From Litchfieldia alkalitelluris (GTDB lineage: Bacteria > Bacillota > Bacilli > Bacillales > Salisediminibacteriaceae): a stretch of 64,000 bases of DNA. The position numbers and the translations under genes are program-made. Positions 26,487 through 34,791 of this stretch are shown here, one piece after another (positions within the stretch are counted from its first letter, which is position 1; each line of letters starts with the position of its first letter). The DNA lies in contig NZ_KZ119600.1 in NCBI RefSeq assembly GCF_002153425.1, forward strand, positions 3,275,920-3,339,919. The letters run 5' to 3'. The notes under the pieces are model-generated. The model worked only from the letters and a program-made list of their open reading frames with translations, was not told where the DNA came from and ran no database searches.

Positions 26487-27353
26487 TTAAATAAAGTTAG
26501 AAATTTGTTGTCTCTTATCTCCCCTAATTTCTATCCTCTCTTCAAATATTAAAAGTAATGTCTGCAATAGTCCTTCCTGAGACTTAGATGGATAAACAAA
26601 CAATTTCTCTGGTGCAATGGTTACGATAGGTCCTATTACCCGTTCATTAATAGGCAATGGTGCTTCAAAATTCAACTCTGGTGGGAGCCATCTACTGATT
26701 TTATCAGCAGAGATTTTCTCACCATGACTATCATCAACAATACTGACTTCATCATCAAGATATAAATGGATTGTAGGGAGCTTTGGTACATTATTTTTCA
26801 AGTAAAGCCTACAAGTATTAAGCATTTCTTGATAATCATGCTCCATCTTATACTCATCAATAGCCTTTTCCACTATTTCTACTATCTGTTCCTTTTGCTC
26901 TCGCAACCTAAATTTCAAGAAAGAGTCATAAGAAAAGCGGATCGTATTTCGTATTAGTTGATAATAAAGATCAAACATTTCATTTTGCCATGTGATAAAG
27001 GACGTTTTTAAAGGTATGGAAGATTTAGGATTGTAAAATAAATCTCTTCCATGCTGAACAATCTCATCAATTTCAAACTGGTCCTTATAATGAAAGCTTT
27101 CACGTAAACATTCTTCAATCCACAGTGGTAGAACATTCTTAATTGTGACATTCGTTAATACAGAGGCAACACAGTGTCGCCTTGCATTCTCTTCACCATC
27201 TATTGTAAAAAGATCAATACAAAGGTTGGTGTAATCACCAGCTTCCTTTACATAGATAGCTTGTTTCACACCACCATATGTATCCATGGAAAGAAGTAAC
27301 TGTTTATAGAAGGCCTCACATAAATCGTAATCCTTAAACTGAATTGTTAACAA
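26487..27353 (-). CDS. ytxC: Putative sporulation protein YtxC
   Basis: A 288-residue protein located between thrS and the primosome genes, the place of B. subtilis ytxC. Sequence features such as FEIDEIVQHGRDLFYNP and the long middle helical part fit the YtxC family, which is known only from spore formers and has no assigned biochemical role. The chosen TTG start (27353) is preceded by GGGAGGGG with a 6-nt spacer; the frame extends eight codons upstream, but that part overlaps the ribosome-binding site. Confidence 0.75.
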   Translation of the reverse strand: MLTIQFKDYDLCEAFYKQLLLSMDTYGGVKQAIYVKEAGDYTNLCIDLFTIDGEENARRHCVASVLTNVTIKNVLPLWIEECLRESFHYKDQFEIDEIVQHGRDLFYNPKSSIPLKTSFITWQNEMFDLYYQLIRNTIRFSYDSFLKFRLREQKEQIVEIVEKAIDEYKMEHDYQEMLNTCRLYLKNNVPKLPTIHLYLDDEVSIVDDSHGEKISADKISRWLPPELNFEAPLPINERVIGPIVTIAPEKLFVYPSKSQEGLLQTLLLIFEERIEIRGDKRQQISNFI

Positions 27354-27377
27354 CGGCAGCCCCTCCCAATCGTGCAA

Positions 27378-27654
27378 TCGAGTTGAGAGTCATGGCGTAA
27401 ATACACATTTTGTCACTTCAACTCTTTGCAAACATCTATTACATATATATGGGGGTGTCGTCCAATTATGAATCACAGTTTTAAAAAATCCACCTCAAAT
27501 CGCTGGAGTTTGTTATTCTGTCTAAAAAATAAGTAGTACCAATGCCGGTTGCGAGCAATATAAAATTTAAGTGGCTTACAAACTTTTCACAGAAATAAGC
27601 AATCGACTTCATAAGAACCTACACAAGTTTAGTATTTTCACGGTAGCCAATTAA
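27378..27654. other. Intergenic region without clear features
   Basis: AT-rich spacer between ytxC and the mqnC terminator. No ORF with a good ribosome-binding site, no repeat and no recognisable RNA were seen. Confidence 0.4.
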
Positions 27655-27692
27655 AATAAAAACACACCACTTTGAAGTGATGTGTTTTTTAT
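27655..27692. terminator. Terminator of mqnC
   Basis: AACACACCACTT pairs with AAGTGATGTGTT (one G-T pair) with T-tracts on both sides. Confidence 0.82.
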
Positions 27693-27697
27693 CTTAT

Positions 27698-28807
27698 TTA
27701 GTTTTGCATAATAAAATCTTTTTCTGCACTTTCTGTTTCATCAAATTTCCGAATGATATTATACTTCGTATCACGTTGAGCTGGTACTTTCCCAGCTTCA
27801 CGGATTAATTGAAGAATTAAGTTCGTATTCACCTTGTGTGTTGCACCTGCGGCAGAAACAACATTCTCTTCAATCATTGTACTACCAAAGTCATTACAGC
27901 CAAATGATAAGGATTTCTTCCCTATTTCTGGCCCCATTGTTACCCATGATGATTGGAAGTTTGGAATATTGTCTAAGAAAATCCTAGAGATAGCAACATT
28001 TTTCAAGTAGTCTTCAGGAGTTAGCTTGTCACCTTTCATGTTTGTGTTATCCGGCTGGAATAACCATGAAATGTATGCTAAAAAGCATTCGGACTCATCT
28101 TGTGCATCACGAACCCTTTGTAAATGCATGGCACGCTCTTCAAATGTTTCACCAAAACCAATAACCATCGTTGCAGTACCGTGCATACCAACGTTTTTTG
28201 CAGTTTTCATGCAGTCAATCCATTCTTCCCAAGTACCTTTCAAACGACTAATTCTTTTCCGCGTACGGTTATCTAGGATTTCGGCACCACCGCCAGGAAG
28301 GGAATCCAATCCTGCCTCATGTAACTGACGACATACCTCTTCTAAAGATAATCCTGAAACTTCAACCATCTTGTAAATTTCTGCTGGTGAAAAAGAATGC
28401 ATTGTTATTTCTGGAAAACGCTTTTTAATTTCCTTAAGTAAATCGGTATAATAGCTAAACGGAAGGTCAGGATTCGTTCCACCTTGCATTAAAATCTCTG
28501 TTCCACCTATATCAATTGTTTCTTGAATTTTACTAAAAATCTCTTCGTTGCCTAACACATAACCTTCTTCATGTCCTGGTGGTCGGTAAAAAGCACAAAA
28601 GCGACAATATGTATCGCAAAAATTTGTGTAATTTACGTTACGTCCAATCACAAATGTTGTCACTGGATCTGGATGCCATTTTTTCATTATTTCATTTGCT
28701 ACAGCACCCATTTTTTCAATTTCATCACTTTCGTATAAACGTACCGCGTCTTCAACAGAGATCCTTTCTCCATTACGGGCACGATCAAGTATATGGTCAA
28801 TACTCAT
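27698..28807 (-). CDS. mqnC: Cyclic dehypoxanthinyl futalosine synthase (MqnC), radical SAM
   Basis: A 369-residue radical SAM enzyme of the futalosine route to menaquinone; it cyclises dehypoxanthine futalosine. The iron-sulfur motif CDTYCRFC (C-x3-C-x2-C) is followed by AFYRPPGHEEGYVL, typical of MqnC. LMQGGTNPDLPFSYY and LPGGGAEILDNRTRKRISRLKGT complete the family signature. The ATG at 28807 follows GGAGG; a GTG two codons earlier is inside the ribosome-binding region. B. subtilis makes menaquinone by the MenF-D-B route instead, so this gene marks a different lineage. It sits between ytxC and dnaI, and a terminator follows. Confidence 0.93.
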   Translation of the reverse strand: MSIDHILDRARNGERISVEDAVRLYESDEIEKMGAVANEIMKKWHPDPVTTFVIGRNVNYTNFCDTYCRFCAFYRPPGHEEGYVLGNEEIFSKIQETIDIGGTEILMQGGTNPDLPFSYYTDLLKEIKKRFPEITMHSFSPAEIYKMVEVSGLSLEEVCRQLHEAGLDSLPGGGAEILDNRTRKRISRLKGTWEEWIDCMKTAKNVGMHGTATMVIGFGETFEERAMHLQRVRDAQDESECFLAYISWLFQPDNTNMKGDKLTPEDYLKNVAISRIFLDNIPNFQSSWVTMGPEIGKKSLSFGCNDFGSTMIEENVVSAAGATHKVNTNLILQLIREAGKVPAQRDTKYNIIRKFDETESAEKDFIMQN

Positions 28808-28920
28808 TGTCACGCCTCCAATCTTTCAATCTACTAAACCTAATTAACTCTATCGTAACATAGAAGATAATTTATTTCTTAATAAAAGGCTGAATAAACT
28901 TGAATTTCTTTCACAAAGTT

Positions 28921-29853
28921 TTAAGCTCTTTTATTTTCACCTTTCATGTCAATCACGGTATTTAAATACCGAATCCTCTCCATAATCCTTTTTGCTTTTA
29001 ATTGATCTAGCTTTTCAAGTCCTCCACGATGCGTATATGCGAGGTGGTTTTCCAGTTCATCTAAATCATAATTAGAGGTAAATAGCGTAGGTAGCTTCTC
29101 CATCATTCGAAACTGTAGTAAAGTACCAAGAATATCATCTCTCACCCAATTTGACATCGTCTCAGCACCAATATCATCTAGTATTAATACAGGGGAGCGT
29201 TTCACTTGATCTAATTTTTTCTGGTAAGATCCATCCTGAATACCATTCTTTAACTCTCTGAAAAAATCAGGTGTATACACAATCATTGTTTGAATATCTC
29301 GTTCAGCCAATTCATTAGCAATTGCACCCATTAAAAAAGTTTTCCCCACCCCAAACGGTCCATAAATATATAATCCTTGTCCATTTTCACCTGGGTTTAC
29401 ATTAACCGTAAACTCCATCGCTTTGACAATAGCTTCAATTCGAGATGGTGTATCTTCATGAACATCTTCAAAGGTTGCTGATGTCATTTCTTTAGGAATA
29501 TATAAACTTTGAATTAAAGAAGCTTGTCGCCTGTTGTTTTCAACCTTTTTCATAAGTGGACAAATTTGATATTCCAATTGAAAGTCATTTCGATAAATAG
29601 ATAACTGTGGCTGGTATCCTTTCATCACATTTGGGCATGATTCAAGGCCAGTACAGGAATCACAATTATCCCACTGAGTTTTGTATTGAAAAAGTTCATT
29701 CATTCCCTTATCAATTTGCTTTTCAGTTACAGCATGTTTTGTAAGAAAGCTCTGAATGCGTTGATCCTTCAACATATCAGCTGAAATCTGTTTCAACCTC
29801 TCCTCAAACTTTCCCCCAGGCATATTACGCAGTGTTTTACCAATGGAATCCAC
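28921..29853 (-). CDS. dnaI: Primosomal helicase loader DnaI
   Basis: A 310-residue AAA+ protein that loads the replicative helicase with DnaB and DnaD. The N-terminal half contains the Zn-binding Cys cluster (CDSCTGLESC ... CPLMKK). The AAA+ half shows Walker A GPFGVGKT, Walker B VLILDDIGAE, sensor 1 LFTSNYD and an arginine-finger region KRIMERIRYL. GTG at 29853 (spacer 8 from AGGAGG) gives M-D-S-I-G, matching B. subtilis M-E-P-I-G; TTG one codon earlier is possible. It is coupled to dnaB, 3 nt apart. Confidence 0.95.
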   Translation of the reverse strand: MDSIGKTLRNMPGGKFEERLKQISADMLKDQRIQSFLTKHAVTEKQIDKGMNELFQYKTQWDNCDSCTGLESCPNVMKGYQPQLSIYRNDFQLEYQICPLMKKVENNRRQASLIQSLYIPKEMTSATFEDVHEDTPSRIEAIVKAMEFTVNVNPGENGQGLYIYGPFGVGKTFLMGAIANELAERDIQTMIVYTPDFFRELKNGIQDGSYQKKLDQVKRSPVLILDDIGAETMSNWVRDDILGTLLQFRMMEKLPTLFTSNYDLDELENHLAYTHRGGLEKLDQLKAKRIMERIRYLNTVIDMKGENKRA

Positions 29854-29856
29854 CAA

Positions 29857-31269
29857 TTATCCCTCCTGTTTCTTTCCCTTTAACAACTCTCTATACTTTT
29901 CTACTTTCTTTTTCGCTTCCTCTAAATCGTCTGGATTACTCTCTTCCTTATTCCATGCCTCATCTGTCATCCACTTTGGTAGAGGCTCCTGTCGGACATT
30001 GTTTTTGTTTTCAAACCTTTTCGAAGTTGCTGCTTTTGACTCACCTTGTTTTTGCTTACTTGCTTCAAAACTTTCATATTGCTTCTTAGCAAAATCCATT
30101 GCTTCCTTCACAGTCTTTAATTGGGCCCTTGCCCATTGATTCGCTATTTTAAATGCTAAGTTCTTCGTCAGTTTTTTATCATATAATATGAAGATGTATT
30201 CTAATAGTACGTTTACAACACCAGGCTCCAGCTTGTATTCAAACATTAACTGTTCAATGATATCTACATCTCCTGGATAAACCTTTGCGCCGTTCCCCCA
30301 CTCTTCCATAAACTCAATGGGTGGTGTTGTTTCAAAGTAATGGATTTGTTTTTCTTCGTCAGTTAACGGTGCTGACTTAGGTGTTCTTAATTGTTCAGAT
30401 TGAATTCGATAGCCTAAACTTGGTGGTTTATCAGGCTCATTCATGCGATAGCGGCGTTTCGCCTGTTTTCTCAGTTCTCCTAAGTCCAACTCATCAGTGT
30501 GAAGTATCGCATCTTGAATAACACTACTCATTTGTAGTGCATCCATTTTATATAGAAAAGCCATTTGCCTAATTATTCGTTCATTATCACTTTTTTGTAA
30601 TTCCTTTTTAGACACAAATGGCGGCATAAGCGCAAGTAATTGGTCAAAATCAAAGTCTTCTCCACTCATTCTATAATCCGCCTTCTCACTTCGACCCTCT
30701 AATAAGGCATCATTTGACAAGACCTCTAATGTATCTGGGTCATTGCTAGTCATCTCAGATGGATGAACAGAGGTAAAGACTTGATCAAAAGACCTCGTAA
30801 TATTTTCTTTATTGTCTGTTTCAATTCTATCAATTTTAAAGGAATTTCGTAGTTGAATATATTGATCCTTACTACCGATTCGGTTATATAAAAAGACGCT
30901 TAACATATCGTCCTGAAAAAAATCATTTGGTGATAATGGCGTCTGTAATTCGTAATAATAAATAAATTCTCCATCTTGCTTTTCCCTAAAAACTTTTAAC
31001 AAACCTATAGCTTCCAACTTTTTTCTTTCAAGAAAAATCTCATCTAAATGTTGTCCTGTATAGACCATTAACGTTTTATGTGTTTTTTCACAGCGTTTTC
31101 CTTCATTTCGGCCTATCAAGCTAAATAAAGTCATATAAAGGCTGTATGCTGTTGCTCCAACTAAAGGTTGATATAGGAGTGTTAATATATCCCTGTCAGT
31201 TTCATGAAGCTGATTCTGCATATATGCTATAAATCGATCTGATGGCAAAATTTCCTTCCAATGCAACAC
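29857..31269 (-). CDS. dnaB: Replication initiation and membrane attachment protein DnaB
   Basis: The Bacillus-type DnaB (470 residues) is the membrane-associated helicase co-loader, not the helicase. The N-terminal DnaB/DnaD winged-helix region has TLLYQPLVGATAYSLYMTLFSL, and the C-terminal DDBH2-type domain has KLEPGVVNVLLEYIF and ANQWARAQLKTVKEAMDFAKK. The PKWMTDEAWNKEE tail is also family-like. The start is GTG at 31269 close behind AGAGGTG; TTG one codon later is equally plausible. It is coupled to dnaI and preceded by a terminator after nrdR, so it probably has its own promoter. Confidence 0.94.
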   Translation of the reverse strand: MLHWKEILPSDRFIAYMQNQLHETDRDILTLLYQPLVGATAYSLYMTLFSLIGRNEGKRCEKTHKTLMVYTGQHLDEIFLERKKLEAIGLLKVFREKQDGEFIYYYELQTPLSPNDFFQDDMLSVFLYNRIGSKDQYIQLRNSFKIDRIETDNKENITRSFDQVFTSVHPSEMTSNDPDTLEVLSNDALLEGRSEKADYRMSGEDFDFDQLLALMPPFVSKKELQKSDNERIIRQMAFLYKMDALQMSSVIQDAILHTDELDLGELRKQAKRRYRMNEPDKPPSLGYRIQSEQLRTPKSAPLTDEEKQIHYFETTPPIEFMEEWGNGAKVYPGDVDIIEQLMFEYKLEPGVVNVLLEYIFILYDKKLTKNLAFKIANQWARAQLKTVKEAMDFAKKQYESFEASKQKQGESKAATSKRFENKNNVRQEPLPKWMTDEAWNKEESNPDDLEEAKKKVEKYRELLKGKKQEG

Positions 31270-31357
31270 ATCTCACCTCTATACAAATATTAATATTAAT
31301 TAACTACTATTCCAAGAAACTATTATTCACAGAAATGGAATAATTCCTCTCTAAATA

Positions 31358-31386
31358 GAGAAAAATGGAGCGTATCTCCGCTCCAA
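31358..31386 (-). terminator. Terminator of nrdR
   Basis: GGAGCG and CGCTCC form a short GC-rich stem followed by ATTTTTCTC on the minus strand. Confidence 0.72.
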
Positions 31387-31396
31387 TAAATTCTGA

Positions 31397-31861
31397 TTAT
31401 TTTTGGTTCCCTTTATTTAACAAGTCCTTCAATTCATCAACAAACACATTTATATCCTTAAACTGCCTGTAAACAGAGGCGAACCTCACGTATGCAACAT
31501 CATCAATCTTTGCAAGATGCTCCATCACTTGTTCCCCAATATCATGGCTCTGTATTTCAGAAACTCCTTGATTCCTTATTTCTCTTTCCACTAATTCAAC
31601 GATATTTTCTAATTTCTCTAAAGGGACTGGTCTTTTTTCACAAGCTCTAATTATTCCTCTTAAAGCCTTTTCTCGACTAAATTCTTCACGATTCCCACCT
31701 TTTTTCACTACAATCAAAGGGGTTTTCTCAACACGTTCGAAAGTCGTAAATCTATAGCTACATTCTTCACATTCACGTCTTCTTCTTATTGACCTACCTT
31801 CATCACTCGGTCTAGAGTCTAAAACTCTTGTTCCATTATGCTGGCAATTTGGACATAACAT
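31397..31861 (-). CDS. nrdR: Transcriptional repressor NrdR
   Basis: A 154-residue repressor of ribonucleotide reductase genes, controlled by ATP/dATP. The N-terminal zinc ribbon is intact (CPNC at residues 3-6 and CEEC about 28 residues later), followed by the basic [12 protein letters not shown] linker and the ATP-cone domain ([32 protein letters not shown]). The length is normal. It lies upstream of dnaB as in other Bacillaceae and is separated from it by a terminator. No NrdR box was found in this window. Confidence 0.97.
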   Translation of the reverse strand: MLCPNCQHNGTRVLDSRPSDEGRSIRRRRECEECSYRFTTFERVEKTPLIVVKKGGNREEFSREKALRGIIRACEKRPVPLEKLENIVELVEREIRNQGVSEIQSHDIGEQVMEHLAKIDDVAYVRFASVYRQFKDINVFVDELKDLLNKGNQK

Positions 31862-31889
31862 TACTGATCATCTCCATCGTATCAGTTCC

Positions 31890-32300
31890 TTAAGATTGTA
31901 TTAACCTGTCTCCTAGCGATGTTCCAACAAAACTCATTCTCTTGTTCATTTCAGAATATAGTTCATAAACTAATTTGCGACTATATCCGAGATCAGTAAA
32001 AAGGAAAGAATCAGTTGATATTGATAAATCCACTGCTGTTCGGAATGGTTTTACCATAATAACAGTAATAACCATAAATGCTTTTTTCCCCTTTGTGATA
32101 TGAACGATGATTTCACCATGCTCTTCTGAAATAGATGCAATTTTAAAACCTTGCATCTGACTGAGCATACTTTCAATTTCTTTCATCACTTTATCTTTAG
32201 TGGACTTGTAATAATGCGTTCTAAGCTTTTCATCAAAATGATCTTCTTTTGTTTCTGTTTGTTTGCTAAAATATTTTTGCAAAGTATGTTTTATACTCAT
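31890..32300 (-). CDS. Conserved cytosolic protein of unknown function
   Basis: A 136-residue soluble protein between speD and nrdR. I do not recognise it firmly. The segment VDLSISTDSFLFTDLGYSRK is reminiscent of the C-terminal motif of DUF1499-type proteins, a weak inference. The N-terminus (KHTLQKYFSKQTETKEDH) is basic and helical. GGTGGGATGATAA precedes the ATG. It ends 28 nt before nrdR and may be co-transcribed with it. Confidence 0.7.
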   Translation of the reverse strand: MSIKHTLQKYFSKQTETKEDHFDEKLRTHYYKSTKDKVMKEIESMLSQMQGFKIASISEEHGEIIVHITKGKKAFMVITVIMVKPFRTAVDLSISTDSFLFTDLGYSRKLVYELYSEMNKRMSFVGTSLGDRLIQS

Positions 32301-32393
32301 TTATCATCCCACCTTACCACTATTAAGAATAGCAAGAAACGACAGCTTGTTCAAATGAAATTATAAAGATACACAAAAAATTTGATAAGTATA

Positions 32394-32424
32394 TTAGAAA
32401 AAGGAGGTGAAAATATCACCTCCT
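32394..32424 (-). terminator. Terminator of speD
   Basis: GGAGGTGA and TCACCTCC pair, followed by TTTTTCT on the minus strand. Confidence 0.8.
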
Positions 32425-32428
32425 ACTC

Positions 32429-32818
32429 TTAACCTGAATGAACACTTAAAACTTTATTATCCTTCGTTTTAATTGGGCCCATACCTCTAGGTAATTCTAC
32501 AACCTCGGTGGACTTTGCATTCAATTTCTCAGATATATATTGTGATGCTACATTTGGATCTAAATTTCCGCAAGTGTATACATCAATACTCGCATAACCG
32601 TGCTCTGGGAAGCTGTGTATCGTTAAGTGCGATTCACTTATAATAACAACCCCACTCACACCTTGTGGTGCAAATTTATGGAAGGCAACCTCCCTAACTT
32701 CTGCTCCTGCTTTTAGTGCTGCGTCTACAAATAGCCTTTCAATATAGTTGATGTTGTTCAATTTTTCTGTGTCACAATCCCATAATTCAGCAATAACGTG
32801 ACGTCCCATTGTTTCCAT
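32429..32818 (-). CDS. speD: S-adenosylmethionine decarboxylase proenzyme
   Basis: A 129-residue class 1B AdoMet decarboxylase supplying decarboxylated AdoMet for spermidine synthesis. Self-cleavage before Ser63 (in [16 protein letters not shown]) creates the pyruvoyl group; His68 and Cys83 are also present. The N-terminus [15 protein letters not shown] and the C-terminal LPRGMGP are family-typical. The protein is nearly colinear with the B. subtilis enzyme. It has its own promoter and a structured leader of about 140 nt. Confidence 0.98.
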   Translation of the reverse strand: METMGRHVIAELWDCDTEKLNNINYIERLFVDAALKAGAEVREVAFHKFAPQGVSGVVIISESHLTIHSFPEHGYASIDVYTCGNLDPNVASQYISEKLNAKSTEVVELPRGMGPIKTKDNKVLSVHSG

Positions 32819-32962
32819 TGAAAATCCCCCTTAAACACAATTTATCATGCCTTCTAAAGCATGGCGGAATACATTACTACTGGGGGAAAGTTAGTCCAGA
32901 GAGGTCCTAACCCTTTGCGTAACATATATCCCTTGCTTTTTTAAACGAAGTTCACGGAAAAT

Positions 32963-32991
32963 AGTATACTTTGTTTAAAATCGATTTGCAA
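32963..32991 (-). promoter_or_regulatory. Sigma-A promoter of speD
   Basis: TTGCAA, 17-nt spacer, TATACT on the minus strand. It implies a leader of about 140 nt with two possible hairpins before the start codon. Confidence 0.7.
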
Positions 32992-33074
32992 TCATTTTTT
33001 TGAAAGAGGGATGTTCCTTCTTGATATAGCGTCTGTCACAATCCATCTACTTATGTAAGGAGGGATATTCCAAA

Positions 33075-33140
33075 ATGGCGATGAATAACAAATACTTCGA
33101 TGATCTCGTTATTCTCTACCTATACAATATTAGGGACTGA
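33075..33140 (+). CDS. Candidate 21-residue small protein
   Basis: A 22-codon frame (ATG to TGA) in the divergent-looking gap between gapB and speD, both on the other strand. Its ATG is preceded by AAGGAGGG at a 10-nt spacer, one of the stronger ribosome-binding sites in the window. The peptide starts MAMNNKYFDD and ends with a hydrophobic/aromatic stretch (LVILYLYNIRD). The stop codon lies inside the left arm of a long imperfect hairpin that may end its transcript. I recognise no family; reality depends on conservation. Confidence 0.45.
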   Translation: MAMNNKYFDDLVILYLYNIRD

Positions 33141-33196
33141 AGGAGTGAAAAGGTCGAACAATAAATTTTTTCCCTTTTCCCATTTCAGCCCCTAAT
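33129..33196. repeat. Long imperfect hairpin downstream of gapB
   Basis: ATTAGGGACTGAA and AAAAGG on the left pair with CCTTTT and TTTCAGCCCCTAAT on the right, about 24 bp with mismatches. There is no clean T-tract on either side. It could terminate gapB (minus) or the small ORF (plus). Confidence 0.6.
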
Positions 33197-33220
33197 AAAG
33201 TTGATTCAGAGAGCAACTAG

Positions 33221-34246
33221 TTATGAAACATTAATTTTTGCATTTCTTAAATGATCGGCCACTAGTTGAATCAAATTCACCACTCTACATGAATAGCCCC
33301 ACTCATTGTCGTACCAAGCTAGAACTTTAATTTGTCTGTCATTGAGCACCATGGTGGACAAACCATCAATAATGGATGAATACTCGCTACCATTAAAGTC
33401 AGTGGATACTAATGGCTCATCTGTATATGCTAAAATTCCATGCAAATCTCTCTCACTGGCATTTTTTAAAATACCATTTACATCTTCTTTTGTAACTTTT
33501 CTTTTTACGTCTACAACCAGATCAACTAGTGATACATTTGGCGTTGGGACACGTAAGGCCAGACCATTTAATTTCCCATCTAGCTCTGGCAGTACTTTCG
33601 AAATCGCCTTTGCTGCCCCTGTTGATGTAGGTATAATTGATTGTCCACATGCTCTAGCACGCCTTAAGTCTTTATGCGGATTATCAATATTATTTTGATC
33701 ATTCGTGTAAGAGTGCACGGTTGTCATCATACCGGAAGTGATTTGTAATTCCTCATGAAGTACTTTTGCAACAGGAGCTAGACAGTTCGTTGTACAAGAT
33801 GCGTTAGATAAAATGTCATGTGAGGAAGGTTTATATTTATGCTCATTAACACCGTAGACAATCGTTAAATCTTCTCCCTTACCTGGTGCTGTAATAACTA
33901 CTTTTTTTGCACCTGCCTGCAGATGCTTTGATGCCAGCTCTCTCGATTTAAATTTACCAGTGGCTTCTACTACGATATCCACCCCTAACTTATCCCAGGG
34001 AAGCTCAAGAGGCTCACGTGTTTGATATAAATTTATTTTTTCCCCATTCACAATGAGGGCTTTATCATCTACCTGGACATTCCCAAAGAAGGGTCCATGT
34101 ATTGAATCGTATTTAATTAGATGTGCCAACGTTTCTTCAGGGTATGTTGCATTTATTGCAACAATTTCTAACCCAGGATCTGTAATTGCCTTTCGGAAAA
34201 CCATTCTACCTATCCTCCCAAAGCCGTTAATTGCAACCTTCACCAT
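33221..34246 (-). CDS. gapB: NADP-type glyceraldehyde-3-phosphate dehydrogenase GapB
   Basis: A 341-residue GAPDH of the gluconeogenic type. The Rossmann motif NGFGRIGRMVFR is followed by INATYPEE: residue 32 is Asn, not the Asp that favours NAD, which fits NADP(H) preference. The catalytic Cys151 lies in SNASCTTN with its partner His in TTVHSYTNDQ. B. subtilis GapB runs the reaction toward glucose and is repressed by CcpN on sugars; two CcpN-like boxes lie upstream here. GGAGGAGG precedes the ATG. Confidence 0.96.
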   Translation of the reverse strand: MVKVAINGFGRIGRMVFRKAITDPGLEIVAINATYPEETLAHLIKYDSIHGPFFGNVQVDDKALIVNGEKINLYQTREPLELPWDKLGVDIVVEATGKFKSRELASKHLQAGAKKVVITAPGKGEDLTIVYGVNEHKYKPSSHDILSNASCTTNCLAPVAKVLHEELQITSGMMTTVHSYTNDQNNIDNPHKDLRRARACGQSIIPTSTGAAKAISKVLPELDGKLNGLALRVPTPNVSLVDLVVDVKRKVTKEDVNGILKNASERDLHGILAYTDEPLVSTDFNGSEYSSIIDGLSTMVLNDRQIKVLAWYDNEWGYSCRVVNLIQLVADHLRNAKINVS

Positions 34247-34265
34247 TACACATCCTCCTCCAACA

Positions 34266-34311
34266 TATATAATATACTTTATCGTTATTCAACGATTAAA
34301 AGTATAACACA
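34266..34311 (-). promoter_or_regulatory. Two CcpN-type operator boxes at the gapB promoter
   Basis: TGTGTTATACT (minus strand, 34301-34311) fits the CcpN consensus TRTGHYATAYW at all positions. TATATTATATA (34266-34276) fits at 10 of 11 and overlaps the probable -10. The arrangement fits repression of gapB during glycolysis. Confidence 0.65.
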
Positions 34312-34440
34312 TTGTATGCAATATGAGGAGTAATTTGTTCAATTTTTTTAAATATGTAGCGGACCGAGATAGATTCCCTAGTTTTAGGCTACACAAAAAA
34401 AGAACCCACTTTCGGTTTCCCTTAAGTGAGCTTCAACAAT

Positions 34441-34704
34441 CTATATTCCTTTTTCCATTACCTCCTGTGTATATTGAAGGTACTCCTTTGCCTCTAACAG
34501 CTTTTCTTTCTCAACTGGACTTGCTTGCTGTATATACATCGGCATCTCTTGTTGTAGTTCTTGGAGTTCGTGCAAAAGATAGGAAAACTCTGTTGGGTCA
34601 TTTTCCCTTATCATTTTAACCTCTGCTAATTCTTTTTGAGCATTTTCGATTGTATTTTTTACTTTATTTATGTAGTTCTCAATTTGACCAGAATTGTGAT
34701 TCAC
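34441..34704 (-). CDS. Small helical protein of unknown function
   Basis: An 87-residue protein, Glu/Gln/Lys-rich and predicted almost entirely helical (ENYINKVKNTIENAQKELAEV, LLHELQELQQEMPMYIQQ). The frame opens further upstream, but GTG at 34704 has a near-perfect AAGGAGGGATAAAA before it, so I use that start. It has no signal peptide or membrane segment. It lies between gapB and coaE and is not part of the B. subtilis order as I recall it. I do not recognise the family. Confidence 0.65.
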   Translation of the reverse strand: MNHNSGQIENYINKVKNTIENAQKELAEVKMIRENDPTEFSYLLHELQELQQEMPMYIQQASPVEKEKLLEAKEYLQYTQEVMEKGI

Positions 34705-34791
34705 TTTTATCCCTCCTTGAGAATCGACTCCATCTATAACTTCTCTCAAGTAGCCCAAAATATTCAATCAAACAATGAAATGGAATGTTTA

